Source: Alphaproteobacteria bacterium (GTDB lineage: Bacteria; Pseudomonadota; Alphaproteobacteria; RUG11792). From it: a DNA stretch of 33,783 bases. The position numbers and the translations under genes were made by a program. A model generated the notes under the pieces. It worked only from the letters and a program-made list of their open reading frames with translations, was not told the origin of the DNA and did no database searches. Below, in pieces: positions 13,940 to 23,513 of this stretch (the stretch's first letter is position 1; each line of letters starts with the position of its first letter). The stretch is taken from NCBI GenBank assembly GCA_017471265.1, contig JAFUUW010000027.1, positions 1 through 33,783 of the forward strand. The letters run 5' to 3'.

Positions 13940-14302
13940 GAGCCGCCACCTCTAAATCAGGCTTGGAAAGTGGAATAAAAATTAAACTCTTGGAACTCGG
14001 AAGTACTAAAGTTACCCCGCTTTTGTATCTCCTTTGCGCGTATCTGCCCGGACATCTAGAGAAAATATCCTCTTGCTCACAGTCGCTATTTCCAGTACCT
14101 TTCCTTGCCCTGTGGAATTTTCCATATAATTTTCTGCTGTTTTTATGGGGCGTACGACTTTCGGTAATGCAAGATGCGTAGGCACCGAGGCAAGCACATA
14201 TACGCGCTCATATCTCACGTTTCCCCTTATTATGTTTATACAGTTGGTAAAGTACACTTTTTTAATTTTGTATACACCTTTTTTGAGACATTGATATATC
14301 AT
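13940..14302 (-). pseudogene. Decayed IS200/IS605-type tnpA, remnant 1
   Basis: Reverse translation shows a worn Y1 transposase: IIRGNVRYERVYVLASVPTH corresponds to the family's IIRGHVSPDHVHMLVSVPPH block that contains the HUH histidines, here replaced by Tyr, so it is inactive. Further on, ...FSLDVRADTRKGDTK matches the FVATSGQVS segment. The right end lies near 13940 (a degenerate version of the AAAGTGGA...CTCTT...TAAA end seen in the other copies). It is the most eroded of the reverse-strand copies. Confidence 0.65.
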
Positions 14303-14525
14303 TCTGTAACTATATTTTGCCCGAAATAGCAGAATGATACTCTACATTGCCCGCATCTCCTGTATATCACCCCGCTGTAATACTAAATTATTTACCTGAA
14401 AACAAGAGATTTTTACCCCAATCTTACATTTCAAAAGCAAAATAAATAATCGACTTATCGAAAAACTATAACTTATCTATCGCGTAGAAATGTATCAAAA
14501 AGCCTATTTTGTTAAAATAAAAAAA

Positions 14526-14905
14526 GATAACCTACCGGCTGAAAATCGGTGGTTTTCGTTCACGCTTGGAAAGCGGATTAAAAGAATAAATTCTTAGGAC
14601 ACAGAGACCTTAAAATTATCGTACTTATAATGCGCCTCCTATTCTTTTATATATTTTTGTACCTCCTTCACACTTACCTGTCCGGACGTTGCGACAAAAT
14701 ATCATTCCGTCCACAGATGTTGTCCCCAGTATCGTTTTTTTAATTTCCGGAACTTTCCCTACAGCTTTCTTCTACTTTATATTTGGTATTATTGCCGTAT
14801 AGTACTCTATGCCTACATTTCGTACGGAATGCTACGTGATATTCTATATGTGAACTTCCTCTGTATATCATACATCACATTACACTAAAGGCGAGTTTTT
14901 ATCCA
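14526..14905 (-). pseudogene. Decayed IS200/IS605-type tnpA, remnant 2 (internal deletion)
   Basis: Reverse strand, from about 14880: MIYRGSSHIEYHVAF is the TnpA N-terminus. It jumps, through an internal deletion, to a C-terminal half with RYWGQHLWTE, a stop codon, then YFVATSGQVSVKEVQKYIKE, another stop, and EAHYKYDNFKVS. The catalytic middle part is absent. The right end carries the imperfect hairpin CTACCGGCT/AATCGGTGG (14532-14552) followed by TTTT, as in remnant 4 at 30409. Confidence 0.8.
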
Positions 14906-15078
14906 TTCCACGTTTCGGAAATAAAATAGGACATTGTTTCAATTTTAGAATATTGCCCCTTTATTGTAATTCTATTTTTGCACACATATCATCATTTCTT
15001 GATTCAACTTGAGGGATAATTGCCGTAAAGGTGCAACTGGAGTTTACCGCAAAAACTGCGGCGTATAAGCCACGAAGG

Positions 15079-15246
15079 AATTATTCTTTTTTCCAAAGGG
15101 GGCAGTTGGAAAAGATCTGATTTGCCGAGCGGCAGTCAAGCCTGCAGGGCAAAGCCCGAAAAGCAAGCCGGAAGGCGCAGCGTGGCTTGACGGCATGCGA
15201 AAAGGCAAATCAGTATAATGCGCCCCGCCTTTTGGGAAAAATAATT
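15079..15246 (-). repeat. Palindromic MITE-like repeat, copy B (full length)
   Basis: A complete copy, reverse relative to copies C and D. It starts AATTATTCTTTTTTCCAAAGGG and ends GCCTTTTGGGAAAAATAATT, so the two ends are inverted repeats of about 20 bp. An inner inverted pair CTGATTTGCC/GGCAAATCAG and a GC-rich core with TCAAGCC/GGCTTGA would fold the whole element into one long hairpin. It encodes no transposase. Confidence 0.82.
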
Positions 15247-15611
15247 CCTCACCAGTAATAGTAAAAAAGAACAACGTTTGAAACTTTTTCTTATTTCATA
15301 AACAAAAAACATTGAATGCTAAAATAGAAATATTAAATAACCTTACATTATTCGCAATCATTAAAATTTCCCCAAAAAAATTTGCCGATAATTTTTTGAA
15401 AATGCCGCGCCAATGCCGTGCTCCCATAGCCAAACCCTCCTCCGTTACACACTGGCGCTCATCCTTCGGAGTAGATGCCGCCGCCCCTTTTAAACCGCTC
15501 CTCTTAAACCAGCCTGCGGTTCCCCTTTTATGCTAGACTTCTTGATGTATGGAGTTTCTGAGGCTTTCAGCAGCCTCTTGTAATTTGCTGATGTAAATTT
15601 GGAAGGAAAAT
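15247..15611 (+). other. rnj upstream region with leader hairpin
   Basis: AT-rich to about 15400, then GC-richer. No gene recognised. A 6-bp hairpin GAGGCT/AGCCTC (15560-15577, loop TTCAGC) lies about 35 nt before the rnj start and could be a leader element. TATGCT at 15529 is a possible -10 box, but no good -35 is visible. Confidence 0.35.
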
Positions 15612-17270
15612 ATGCAACCAAAGAAAGATGACTTGTTGATAGCTCCGCTTGGAGGGATGGAGCAGATTGGTGCGAATTGCACTATGGTTGGAAACAACAA
15701 AGAGTGGCTGATGATCGACCTCGGCATTGCTTTTTACGACAAACTTGGTATCGAAGTTTTGACCCCGGATATCTCGTTTCCCGTCGAAGAACGAAAGAAC
15801 CTGCGGGGGATCTTCATTACCCACGCTCACGAGGATCACCTTGGCGCCATACCGTACCTCTGGACTGAGCTGCGCTGCCCTATATACCTGACGGAGTTTC
15901 CGGCGGCGGTCTTGCGTCAAAAGCTGAAGGAGTACGACTGGGGCAACGAAGTCCCGCTTAATATCGTGAAGCCAGGTGAGGTACTGGATATAGGCGGCTT
16001 CAAAGTCGAATTCGTCTCGCTTGCTCACTCCGTCCTCGGCTCTTGCGGTATCTTCATCAAGACCCAGGCTGGGAATATCTTCCATACTGGCGATTGGAAG
16101 ATTGACGAAACCCCACTTCTTGGGGATACGGTCGATGAAAAGCGCCTCAAGGAAATCGGCGAAGAAGGCGTAGATTGCCTCCTTTGCGATTCGACGAATA
16201 TGCTAGCTGAGGCACAGATAGGCTCTGAATCGGCAGTAAGAGAAGCTCTCGAACGGGTTGTTGCTCAGTATAAAGACAAGCGCATTACAGTAACCTGCTT
16301 TGCATCGAACGTTGCCAGGATGGAGACCATCTTCGCCGTCGCAAAGAAGTTGGGGCGGAAGGTCGCTGTTATTGGTCGCTCTATGCATAAGATGATGGCT
16401 GCCGTCGAGGAGACGTCGTACTTCACCTCCAAGTTCAAGGAGAGCATCGCTCAGACGATTGCCGAAGATGAAGCGATGGATATGCCTCCTGAAAAAGTCC
16501 TGTTTCTCTGCACAGGCTCGCAGGGAGAGCCTCGCTCGGCTCTCTCAAAGTTAGCACGTGATGACAACAAGACCGTATCCCTCGGTGAAAAGGATGTCGT
16601 CGTGTTTTCCTCGAAGGTTATACCCGGCAACGAACTGGAGATACGCGATGTGCAGAATATGCTTATCCGCCGAGGTGTTGAGATTGTTACAACTGAAACC
16701 GAGGATGACATTCACGTTTCAGGGCATCCTGATAAAAAAGCCGTCGCACAGATGTACAAGTGGCTGAAGCCGCGCTCCCTCATGCCGGTTCACGGTGATG
16801 CCCGAATGCTTTATACCCAGCGCGATTTTGCTCGCGAATGCGGTATATCCGAGGTGTGTATAGCCGAATCCGGTGATTTCGTGAATTTCTCCGGTGGACG
16901 CCTTGAGAAGGTAGATCACCGCGACGTAGTTTTCGATGCCGTCGACGGTGTAGATCTCATTCCTCTGAACTCACCTGAGCTGCGCCAGCGCTCAACGATG
17001 TCCTACAACGGACACGTGAGTGTGAGTTTCCTTCTTTCAGGCAAAAAGATGTTGGGCTCACCGGAGATATCAATCGAGGGTATATACATTCCTGCAGAGG
17101 AAAATGGCAACATTACCTCAAAAATTCGTCAAATTATTTCTTCTGAGATAACGAAACATTCGAAAAATGCCTCAGCGATTAAGAAAGATTGTGAAGCGGC
17201 CATAAAATCTCTGTTCTCGAGAAATTTCGAGAAAAAGCCTCTGGTCGTTGTTCACATACTCAAACAATAG
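15612..17270 (+). CDS. rnj: Ribonuclease J
   Basis: A metallo-beta-lactamase/beta-CASP nuclease with 5'-3' exonuclease and endonuclease activity, for rRNA maturation and mRNA decay; it serves in many alphaproteobacteria. The 552 residues show the zinc motif HAHEDHLG (His71, His73, Asp75, His76), the second His in SLAHSVLGSCG, GDWK with its Asp, the beta-CASP blocks (DSTNMLAE, FLCTGSQGEPRSAL, VVFSSKVIPGNE) and VHGDARM near the end of the core, followed by a C-terminal domain. GGAAGGA precedes the ATG. gatA starts 9 nt after its stop behind an AGGAG site, so the two form an operon. Confidence 0.96.
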   Translation: MQPKKDDLLIAPLGGMEQIGANCTMVGNNKEWLMIDLGIAFYDKLGIEVLTPDISFPVEERKNLRGIFITHAHEDHLGAIPYLWTELRCPIYLTEFPAAVLRQKLKEYDWGNEVPLNIVKPGEVLDIGGFKVEFVSLAHSVLGSCGIFIKTQAGNIFHTGDWKIDETPLLGDTVDEKRLKEIGEEGVDCLLCDSTNMLAEAQIGSESAVREALERVVAQYKDKRITVTCFASNVARMETIFAVAKKLGRKVAVIGRSMHKMMAAVEETSYFTSKFKESIAQTIAEDEAMDMPPEKVLFLCTGSQGEPRSALSKLARDDNKTVSLGEKDVVVFSSKVIPGNELEIRDVQNMLIRRGVEIVTTETEDDIHVSGHPDKKAVAQMYKWLKPRSLMPVHGDARMLYTQRDFARECGISEVCIAESGDFVNFSGGRLEKVDHRDVVFDAVDGVDLIPLNSPELRQRSTMSYNGHVSVSFLLSGKKMLGSPEISIEGIYIPAEENGNITSKIRQIISSEITKHSKNASAIKKDCEAAIKSLFSRNFEKKPLVVVHILKQ

Positions 17271-17279
17271 GAGCAGGTT

Positions 17280-18761
17280 ATGAAAGCAGATTTAACCATA
17301 TCTGAAGTACGAAAGGGACTGAAAACTAGGGAATTTTCCGCGGTTGAGCTGATGCAATACTTCTTATCCCGCATCGAGCAATACTCTGCCTTAAATGCCT
17401 ACGTTACACTCGATACCGAAAAAGCGCTTGCTGCCGCAAAAGAGGCGGATGAGCGAATAGCAGCCGGTGAAGATTTGCCTCTCCTGGGAGTGCCTTTGGC
17501 GATTAAGGATTTGTTCTGCACAAAGGGAATGAAGACTACTGCATGCTCAAAGATACTTTCCGAGTTCGTCCCAGAGTACGAATCCACCGTAACCCAAAAT
17601 CTGCTTGACGATGGCGCTGTATTTATCGGCAAAACGAATATGGACGAATTCGCTATGGGCTCCTCCAATATAACAAGCTGCTTTGGTGCATGCTTTCTCC
17701 CATACCGCAAGAAGTCCGCGCCCGATGTCCCACTTGTTCCCGGCGGTTCTTCAGGTGGCTCAGCAACAGCCGTTGCATCCGACCTATGCATAGCTGCCAC
17801 CGGTTCTGACACTGGTGGGTCAGTACGTCAACCTGCTGCATTTTCCGGCTTAGTTGGGATAAAGCCAACATACGGTCTATGTTCCCGCTGGGGTATGGTG
17901 GCATTCGCGTCATCACTGGATCAAGCCGGGCCTCTTACAAAATGCGTTGAGGATGCCGCCATTATGTTGCGTTCAATGGCTGGGTACGATCCAAAAGATT
18001 CAACATCTGCAAATGTTGAAATTCCAGACTACGCATCATTTCTCGGGCAGTCCATTAAAGGTATGAAGATTGGCATCGCAAAAGAATACACAGACGGCTT
18101 GAATAACGAAAATATGGCGATGTTTGAACGCGCCAAAAGCTGGCTGGTTGATGCCGGGTGCGAACTTGTCGATATATCACTGAAGACAACTCCGTATGCC
18201 TTGCCTGCGTATTATATAATCGCGCCTGCCGAGGCGTCGTCCAACTTAGCAAGGTACGATGGCGTACGTTATTCAAAGCGCGCCGAACATTATGACAACA
18301 TCGATGAGCTCTATACGAACTCACGGTCTGAAGGTTTCGGTGAAGAGGTGAAGCGCCGTATCTTGACAGGAACATATGTATTGTCTGCCGGATACTATGA
18401 CGCATATTATACCAAAGCTTTAAAAATTCAAAAGATGATTAAGGATGACTTTAGAGATAACGCTTTTTCTAAAGTAGATCTAATTTTAACTATGACGAGC
18501 CCAAATACCGCCTTTGGGGTCGAAGAAAGCACGCAAATGTCGCCTACCGATATGTACCTAAACGACATATTTACCGTAAACTCGAACATAGCTGGACTGC
18601 CTGCGATTTCTGTCCCAGCTGGCTTGTCAAATGATGGATTGCCTATGGGCGTACAGCTGATAGGAAACCACTTCAGAGAGTGCGATATCTTCAAGGTCGC
18701 GCACGTGCTTGAAGTCGCCGCGAACTTTTTTGATAAAAGGCAAAAGATAATTAAAATTTAA
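17280..18761 (+). CDS. gatA: Asp/Glu-tRNA amidotransferase subunit A
   Basis: The amidase subunit of GatCAB, which releases ammonia from glutamine and, with GatB, converts misacylated Glu-tRNA(Gln) and/or Asp-tRNA(Asn) to the correct forms. The amidase-signature triad is visible: Lys76 ([11 protein letters not shown]), Ser157 (PGGSSGGSA) and Ser181 ([14 protein letters not shown]). The 493-residue length is normal. It follows rnj by 9 nt. gatC is not in this window. The 104-nt gap to gatB holds a parS site, so the two genes are linked but may not be strictly coupled. Confidence 0.97.
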   Translation: MKADLTISEVRKGLKTREFSAVELMQYFLSRIEQYSALNAYVTLDTEKALAAAKEADERIAAGEDLPLLGVPLAIKDLFCTKGMKTTACSKILSEFVPEYESTVTQNLLDDGAVFIGKTNMDEFAMGSSNITSCFGACFLPYRKKSAPDVPLVPGGSSGGSATAVASDLCIAATGSDTGGSVRQPAAFSGLVGIKPTYGLCSRWGMVAFASSLDQAGPLTKCVEDAAIMLRSMAGYDPKDSTSANVEIPDYASFLGQSIKGMKIGIAKEYTDGLNNENMAMFERAKSWLVDAGCELVDISLKTTPYALPAYYIIAPAEASSNLARYDGVRYSKRAEHYDNIDELYTNSRSEGFGEEVKRRILTGTYVLSAGYYDAYYTKALKIQKMIKDDFRDNAFSKVDLILTMTSPNTAFGVEESTQMSPTDMYLNDIFTVNSNIAGLPAISVPAGLSNDGLPMGVQLIGNHFRECDIFKVAHVLEVAANFFDKRQKIIKI

Positions 18762-18805
18762 TTATGATGAATGTTGGCGTTTTGTAAATATATTATTTTG
18801 ATACC

Positions 18806-18827
18806 AAATGTTTCACGTGAAACATTT
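18806..18827. promoter_or_regulatory. parS: parS centromere site (ParB/Spo0J binding)
   Basis: The perfect 16-bp palindrome TGTTTCACGTGAAACA at 18809-18824 equals the canonical bacterial chromosomal parS sequence. The palindrome extends three bases on each side (AAA/TTT), giving 22 bp. ParB binds such sites, spreads along the DNA with CTP, and ParA then separates the sister origins. Chromosomal parS sites normally lie near oriC, so this region is probably origin-proximal. Only this one copy is seen here, and parA/parB are not in the window. Confidence 0.9.
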
Positions 18828-18865
18828 TTAAATTTTGGGAGATAGGGTGTTTTGGGAGAGATGAT

Positions 18866-20320
18866 ATGGATAACTTGGTGAAGGGATGGGAAGTCATAAT
18901 AGGTCTTGAGGTTCATGCTCAGATCGCCACAAAGTCGAAGCTGTTTAGCTCAAGCCCAACAGAGTATGGCGCAGATCCAAACTCCCAAGTCAGCTTCTAC
19001 GATGCCGCGATGCCTGGGATGCTGCCGGTTCTGAATGAAAACGCAGTCGACCAAGCTATCAAATCCGGCTTCGGCATCAATGGAACTATCAACAAGATAT
19101 CGCGCTTCGATCGCAAGAACTACTTCTATCCTGACCTCCCATCCGGCTATCAGATATCGCAGCTATATCACCCGATCGTAACTGACGGACATATCGATAT
19201 CGAGCTACAGGATGGCAGTGTGAAGACGATACATGTCGAGCGTATCCATATCGAGCAGGATGCCGGCAAGAGCATACACGACCTTTCACCGGAGTTTTCG
19301 TATGTCGACTTGAACCGCGCCGGTGTACCGCTTATGGAGATCGTCTCGAAGCCCGATATGCGTTCCCCATTCGAGGCTATGCAATACGTTCGGAAGTTGC
19401 GTATGATACTGCGCTACGTCGGCTCTTGCGACTGCAATATGGAGCGTGGCAACCTGCGAGTTGATGCCAACATCTCCATACGGAAGCCTGGTGAGCTATT
19501 GGGCAATCGCGCGGAGATAAAGAACATCAACTCCATAAGGTTTCTGGGACAGGCTCTGGATTATGAGATAGAGCGGCAGATAATGCTCAAGGAAAATGGT
19601 GAGGAGGTCTGCCAGGAGACGCGATTGTTCGATTCCTCCCTCGGAGAGACGCGGTCTATGCGCTCGAAAGAGGACGCCGCGGATTATCGATATTTTCCAG
19701 ACCCTGATCTAAAGCCGGTCGTGCTCTCCGATGAGCGTATAGCTCGCTTGCGTGCGGAAATGCCAGAGTTACCAGATGAAAAGCATGCTCGGTTCGTTGC
19801 TGAGTATGGCATATCGGACGCCGATGCAAACGTCCTGATTGAGGACAAGGAGACAGCGGCATACTTCGAACGTGCAGTTGCCGCATCAAAGTTCAAGCCA
19901 GCATCCGCAAAGCTAATAGCCAACTGGATGATTAGCGAGCTCTTCGCCGTGCTTAACAAGGAGGGCAAGACTATAGAGACCGTTGGCTTTCCGATTGAAT
20001 ATATGGCTGAGTTGGTTGACTTGATCTTGGACAAGACGATTTCCGGGAAGATAGCGAAAACCGTGTTTGCCGAGATGGCGCAGAGCGGCTCTGCTCCGGC
20101 AAAGATAGTCAAGGATCTGGGTCTGGTACAAATCCAAGATGAGGGAGCTATCAGGAAGGTTATCGATGAAGTTATAGCTGCAAACCCAGCGCAGGTTGCG
20201 CAGTATAAAGCGGGGAAGGTGCAGCTCTTTGGTTTTTTCGTCGGTCAGTCTATGAAGGCTATGCAAGGCAAAGGCAACCCGGAGATGATAAACAAAATAC
20301 TGAGGGAAACACTCGGGTGA
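18866..20320 (+). CDS. gatB: Asp/Glu-tRNA amidotransferase subunit B
   Basis: The kinase/tRNA-binding subunit of GatCAB, which phosphorylates the misacylated residue and accepts ammonia from GatA. The 484 residues include the N-terminal GLEVHAQI, the GVPLMEIVSKPD segment, MERGNLRVDANISIR, and YRYFPDPDL, then the C-terminal YqeY-like tRNA-binding tail (KVQLFGFFVGQSMKAMQGKGNPEMIN). GGGAG precedes the ATG. The stop TGA overlaps the GTG start of the next gene. Confidence 0.97.
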   Translation: MDNLVKGWEVIIGLEVHAQIATKSKLFSSSPTEYGADPNSQVSFYDAAMPGMLPVLNENAVDQAIKSGFGINGTINKISRFDRKNYFYPDLPSGYQISQLYHPIVTDGHIDIELQDGSVKTIHVERIHIEQDAGKSIHDLSPEFSYVDLNRAGVPLMEIVSKPDMRSPFEAMQYVRKLRMILRYVGSCDCNMERGNLRVDANISIRKPGELLGNRAEIKNINSIRFLGQALDYEIERQIMLKENGEEVCQETRLFDSSLGETRSMRSKEDAADYRYFPDPDLKPVVLSDERIARLRAEMPELPDEKHARFVAEYGISDADANVLIEDKETAAYFERAVAASKFKPASAKLIANWMISELFAVLNKEGKTIETVGFPIEYMAELVDLILDKTISGKIAKTVFAEMAQSGSAPAKIVKDLGLVQIQDEGAIRKVIDEVIAANPAQVAQYKAGKVQLFGFFVGQSMKAMQGKGNPEMINKILRETLG

Positions 20321-21021
20321 TACCTGGTGCCGCAAACATCGCCTCACGAATTATCGAGCGTATCCACGCCGAGGCACCGCCTGTGGTGCTACCCGTATTT
20401 ATACGGGCATTGCAAATCCGCCCGGGAGGATACGGCGAGGGGGATGAGCTTTGTGGCGTCAAAGTTCCGACACTGCGAAAAATAGCGAAGGACAACCGCG
20501 ATATTCCGCTTGAGGCAGTGGAGGTGTTGCTTGCCAGCAAGTTGCACGATGCGAGGTTCGTCGCGCTTGTGATACTTTGCCTGAAGTTTAGGCAAGCACC
20601 CAAGGACGTCCTGGATGTTTACCTCCGCAATGTGCGACATATCAACAACTGGGATCTCGTCGATTGCTCCGCACCTCACATAGTCGGGGCTTTTTGCTTA
20701 ACCTCTGGGGAGCACGACGTTATAACTCGCCTGGCTGACGCGGACAACTTTTGGAAAAACAGGATAGCCATCGTGGCGACACTCGCGTTCATCAAAACCG
20801 AGCAATTCGTCCTAACGCTGGGGCTGTGCGAGCGTTTCATTCACCACGAGCACCACCTGATACACAAAGCCTGCGGCTGGATGTTGCGCGAAGTAAGCAA
20901 ACGTGCCCCAGAACTTGTCATCGACTTTCTGCAGGAACATCAGGATCTATCGAGCATAACCCGGAGCTACGCTACAGAGTGGATGAGAAAGAGAGGGGGA
21001 GGGCAGGGGAGTACATCCTAG
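20317..21021 (+). CDS. AlkD-like DNA alkylation repair protein
   Basis: A HEAT-repeat DNA glycosylase-like protein of the AlkD superfamily, which in characterised members excises cationic alkylated bases such as 3- and 7-methylpurines. The 234 residues show the family pattern: GVKVPTLRKIAKDNR (substrate-binding N-terminal part), HINNWDLVDCSAPHIVG with the Trp-Asp pair near the lesion pocket, KNRIAIVATLAFI, and IHKACGWMLREVSKR, where AlkD places its catalytic/DNA-contact residues. The GTG start overlaps the gatB stop by 4 nt, so it is co-translated. Activity is inferred from family only. Confidence 0.85.
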   Translation: MIPGAANIASRIIERIHAEAPPVVLPVFIRALQIRPGGYGEGDELCGVKVPTLRKIAKDNRDIPLEAVEVLLASKLHDARFVALVILCLKFRQAPKDVLDVYLRNVRHINNWDLVDCSAPHIVGAFCLTSGEHDVITRLADADNFWKNRIAIVATLAFIKTEQFVLTLGLCERFIHHEHHLIHKACGWMLREVSKRAPELVIDFLQEHQDLSSITRSYATEWMRKRGGGQGSTS

Positions 21022-21421
21022 CATTGTGAAAGAGGAAAGCGGGGTTTGGGGGATCTCGGCAGAACAAACGTAGCAAAAAATCACTGTAGGGTGTTGTACG
21101 GTTGTTAATTTTTTCAGTAGTTTTATGGTATTGAAACAAAACACATGTGTTTTTTAAATGGGTATCGGAATAGTTATTATAATGCGGTCTGTGCAAATAT
21201 AAAGGTATTACAATATATAGAACAATGCTTTGTCTTTTTTGAATGCCTGAGTTTTAGGCATCTGGTTATCTAGCACAAGTCGAAGCTGTTTCCTGCTGGT
21301 TATTCTCGAGGCAATAAGCTTTTCTCCTTTTGTAATTTGTCTCACGCTTCATCCGGAACGCTTGCTGTAGGGGGAGGGGGGCGGTAAAATTTGGCATCGG
21401 GTAGTTTGTGTTGGCTGTTGT
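21022..21421. other. Intergenic region before potG
   Basis: No gene recognised. It holds a perfect 16-bp palindrome AAAACACATGTGTTTT (21138-21153), a possible operator, and a small stem ATGCCT/AGGCAT (21243-21261) without a T run. The G-rich run near 21370-21383 is too far from the potG ATG to be its ribosome site. Confidence 0.5.
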
Positions 21422-22567
21422 ATGGCGCTGGCGGAGCAATCTATCAAACGTAATACAGAAATCTGGCAAGATATAAATGCGGAGCCATACGTTCAGATTG
21501 AAGGCATAACCAAATCTTACGGCGATATAACTCCCCTTCGTGATATTTCCCTGTCGGTTTATGAGGGGGAGCTGTTCTCGCTCCTCGGGAGGTCTGGATG
21601 TGGTAAGACGACGTTGCTTCGGATTTTGGCAGGGTTTGAAGCTCCGACGTCTGGGAGAGTGCTGATAGATGGCGTGGATGTAACCGGTTGGGCGCCTTAT
21701 AGGCGTCCTGTTAATATGATGTTTCAATCGTATGCGCTTTTTCCGCATATGACGGTTTATCAAAACATCGCGTTTGGATTGAAGCAGGATAACCTCAGTA
21801 AGTCGGAGATAATCGAACGGACTAAGGAGGCGTTGAGCCTGGTTCAGCTCAGTGGATTTGAGGAGCGTAAACCTGATCAGCTTTCCGGAGGACAAAAGCA
21901 GCGCGTCGCTCTGGCAAGAAGTCTGGCTAAGCGTCCGAAGCTGCTTTTGCTGGACGAACCTATGGCTGCTCTTGATAAGAGGTTGCGGGAGCAAACGCAG
22001 TTCGAATTGGTCAACATTCAGGAGAAGATCGGACTGACATTCATCTTGGTTACCCACGATCAGGAAGAGGCTATGACGATGTCGACCCGTATGGCAGTAA
22101 TGGACGAAGGGCGGATACGGCAGGTTGGAATGCCTCACGACATATACGAGTTTCCGAATTCTCGATATGTCGCGGAATTTATCGGAAGCATAAATCTCTT
22201 CGATGGAATAGTTACTGAGCAGGATCAGGATCACGTTCTGCTCGAAACTCCGGACATTGATTGCCAATGCTGCGCAGCCCATACCGGAGCTGTCCCTATT
22301 GGCGCAAATGTAACACTTGCGATACGTCCAGAGAAGATAATGGTTTCTGCTTCGAAGCCGCCGTATTCGCAAAACTGGGCACAGGGGGGTATCAAGGAGA
22401 TAGCGTACCTGGGCGATGTCTCGATATATTACATCCAGCTTGTGTCCGGCAAAATGGTTATGGCGACGCTCCCGAATTTGTTGCGACTATCGGAGCGTGA
22501 GTTCAAGTGGGACGATGTGGTTTATGTTTTTTGGCGCCCTGAAAATGGCTCGATTTTGACTTCATAA
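21422..22567 (+). CDS. potG: Putrescine-type ABC transporter ATP-binding protein
   Basis: The ATPase of a polyamine importer; it powers uptake through PotH/PotI of a substrate delivered by periplasmic PotF. The 381 residues contain Walker A GRSGCGKT (56-63), Q-loop Gln102 (MMFQSYALFPHMTV), the signature LSGGQ (154-158), Walker B LLLLDEP (174-180, Glu179) and the switch His212 (VTHDQEEAM), then a C-terminal TOBE domain (LAIRPEKIMVSA). The N-terminal extension and close match to the PotG pattern favour putrescine over PotA. A ribosome site close to the ATG is weak; the start could be slightly further in. It lies 13 nt before potH. Confidence 0.9.
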   Translation: MALAEQSIKRNTEIWQDINAEPYVQIEGITKSYGDITPLRDISLSVYEGELFSLLGRSGCGKTTLLRILAGFEAPTSGRVLIDGVDVTGWAPYRRPVNMMFQSYALFPHMTVYQNIAFGLKQDNLSKSEIIERTKEALSLVQLSGFEERKPDQLSGGQKQRVALARSLAKRPKLLLLDEPMAALDKRLREQTQFELVNIQEKIGLTFILVTHDQEEAMTMSTRMAVMDEGRIRQVGMPHDIYEFPNSRYVAEFIGSINLFDGIVTEQDQDHVLLETPDIDCQCCAAHTGAVPIGANVTLAIRPEKIMVSASKPPYSQNWAQGGIKEIAYLGDVSIYYIQLVSGKMVMATLPNLLRLSEREFKWDDVVYVFWRPENGSILTS

Positions 22568-22580
22568 GGCGACGCGAAAT

Positions 22581-23513
22581 ATGAAGACGAAATTTCCAAC
22601 TCACGTGTTCTTTAGCAAAAGCAGAAAGTTTTTTCCTTTCCACCGAACTTCTGGAGCGGGCTTTTGGTTGGGAATTGTCCCGCTTCTGTGGGTGCTTGTC
22701 CTGTTCGTTCTGCCGCTGCTTATCGTGCTCAAAGTGAGCTTCGCTGAGTCGGTTTTTGCTATTCCACCGTTTTCTGAAATAATCTCTTTTACGGGGGAGT
22801 ACTTCCTGGAACTCAAGCTAAATCTTGGAAATTATGCGGCGCTGCTGCACGATACGTATTACACGTCAGCATTCATAAATTCTACCCTGCTTGCAGTAAC
22901 AGCAACGGTTATATGCTTTTTGCTTGGTTTCCCTATGGCATATGGCATTCACAACTCGAGTAAAAATCTGAAGTTGCTTTTGCTTTTGCTGTTATCTCTG
23001 TCGTTTTGGACATCGTTTCTCATTCGGATTTATGCTTGGATGAACCTACTTAGCTGCAACGGTCTGTTGAATTCCGCACTGCTGAAACTCGGTATCATCG
23101 ACGCGCCTTTGCAGCTCCTTGGGACGTATTCTACCGTTTGCCTCGGACTTGTTTTTTGCTACCTGCCGTTTATGGTTTTTCCAGTCTACGCTGTACTCGA
23201 AAAAGTCGATAGATCGTATATAGAGGCGGCACACGACCTCGGATGTCCACCTACAAAGGCATTTTGGACAATCACAATACCGCTCTCAAAGTCGGGTATA
23301 TTGACGGGAGGCATTTTGGTATTCGCTACGTCGATAGGGGAATTCACAGTGCCAGAGCTTCTCGGGGATGCTGAAACGATTACCTTCGGGCGGGTACTGT
23401 GGAATGAGTTTTTCTCCAACCTAGATTGGACAATGGCTTGCGCCCTCTCGATAGCAATGATGATTTGCGTCGTCCTGCCGGTCTTCCTCCTTCAGCGCCG
23501 TGCAAGGATATAG
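22581..23513 (+). CDS. potH: Putrescine-type ABC transporter permease PotH
   Basis: One of two inner-membrane channel subunits of a putrescine importer. The 310 residues form six hydrophobic helices (first at about 32-55), with IVLKVSFAESVFAIPPF after TM1 as in PotH. The cytoplasmic EAA loop is EAAHDLGCPPTKAFWTITIP, residues about 213-235, which docks to the ATPase. It appears intact. The partner permease PotI and binding protein PotF do not follow; only a gene-free region does. They may lie elsewhere or be lost. Confidence 0.92.
   Translation: MKTKFPTHVFFSKSRKFFPFHRTSGAGFWLGIVPLLWVLVLFVLPLLIVLKVSFAESVFAIPPFSEIISFTGEYFLELKLNLGNYAALLHDTYYTSAFINSTLLAVTATVICFLLGFPMAYGIHNSSKNLKLLLLLLLSLSFWTSFLIRIYAWMNLLSCNGLLNSALLKLGIIDAPLQLLGTYSTVCLGLVFCYLPFMVFPVYAVLEKVDRSYIEAAHDLGCPPTKAFWTITIPLSKSGILTGGILVFATSIGEFTVPELLGDAETITFGRVLWNEFFSNLDWTMACALSIAMMICVVLPVFLLQRRARI

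Noticed and set aside
15044-15274. Small proteins encoded in the palindromic repeats
   Set aside because: The open frames are not kept between copies (copy D has stops and frame changes), so coding is by chance.
21266-22372. 368-codon reverse open frame over potG
   Set aside because: Shadow of potG with its Walker and signature motifs on the other strand.
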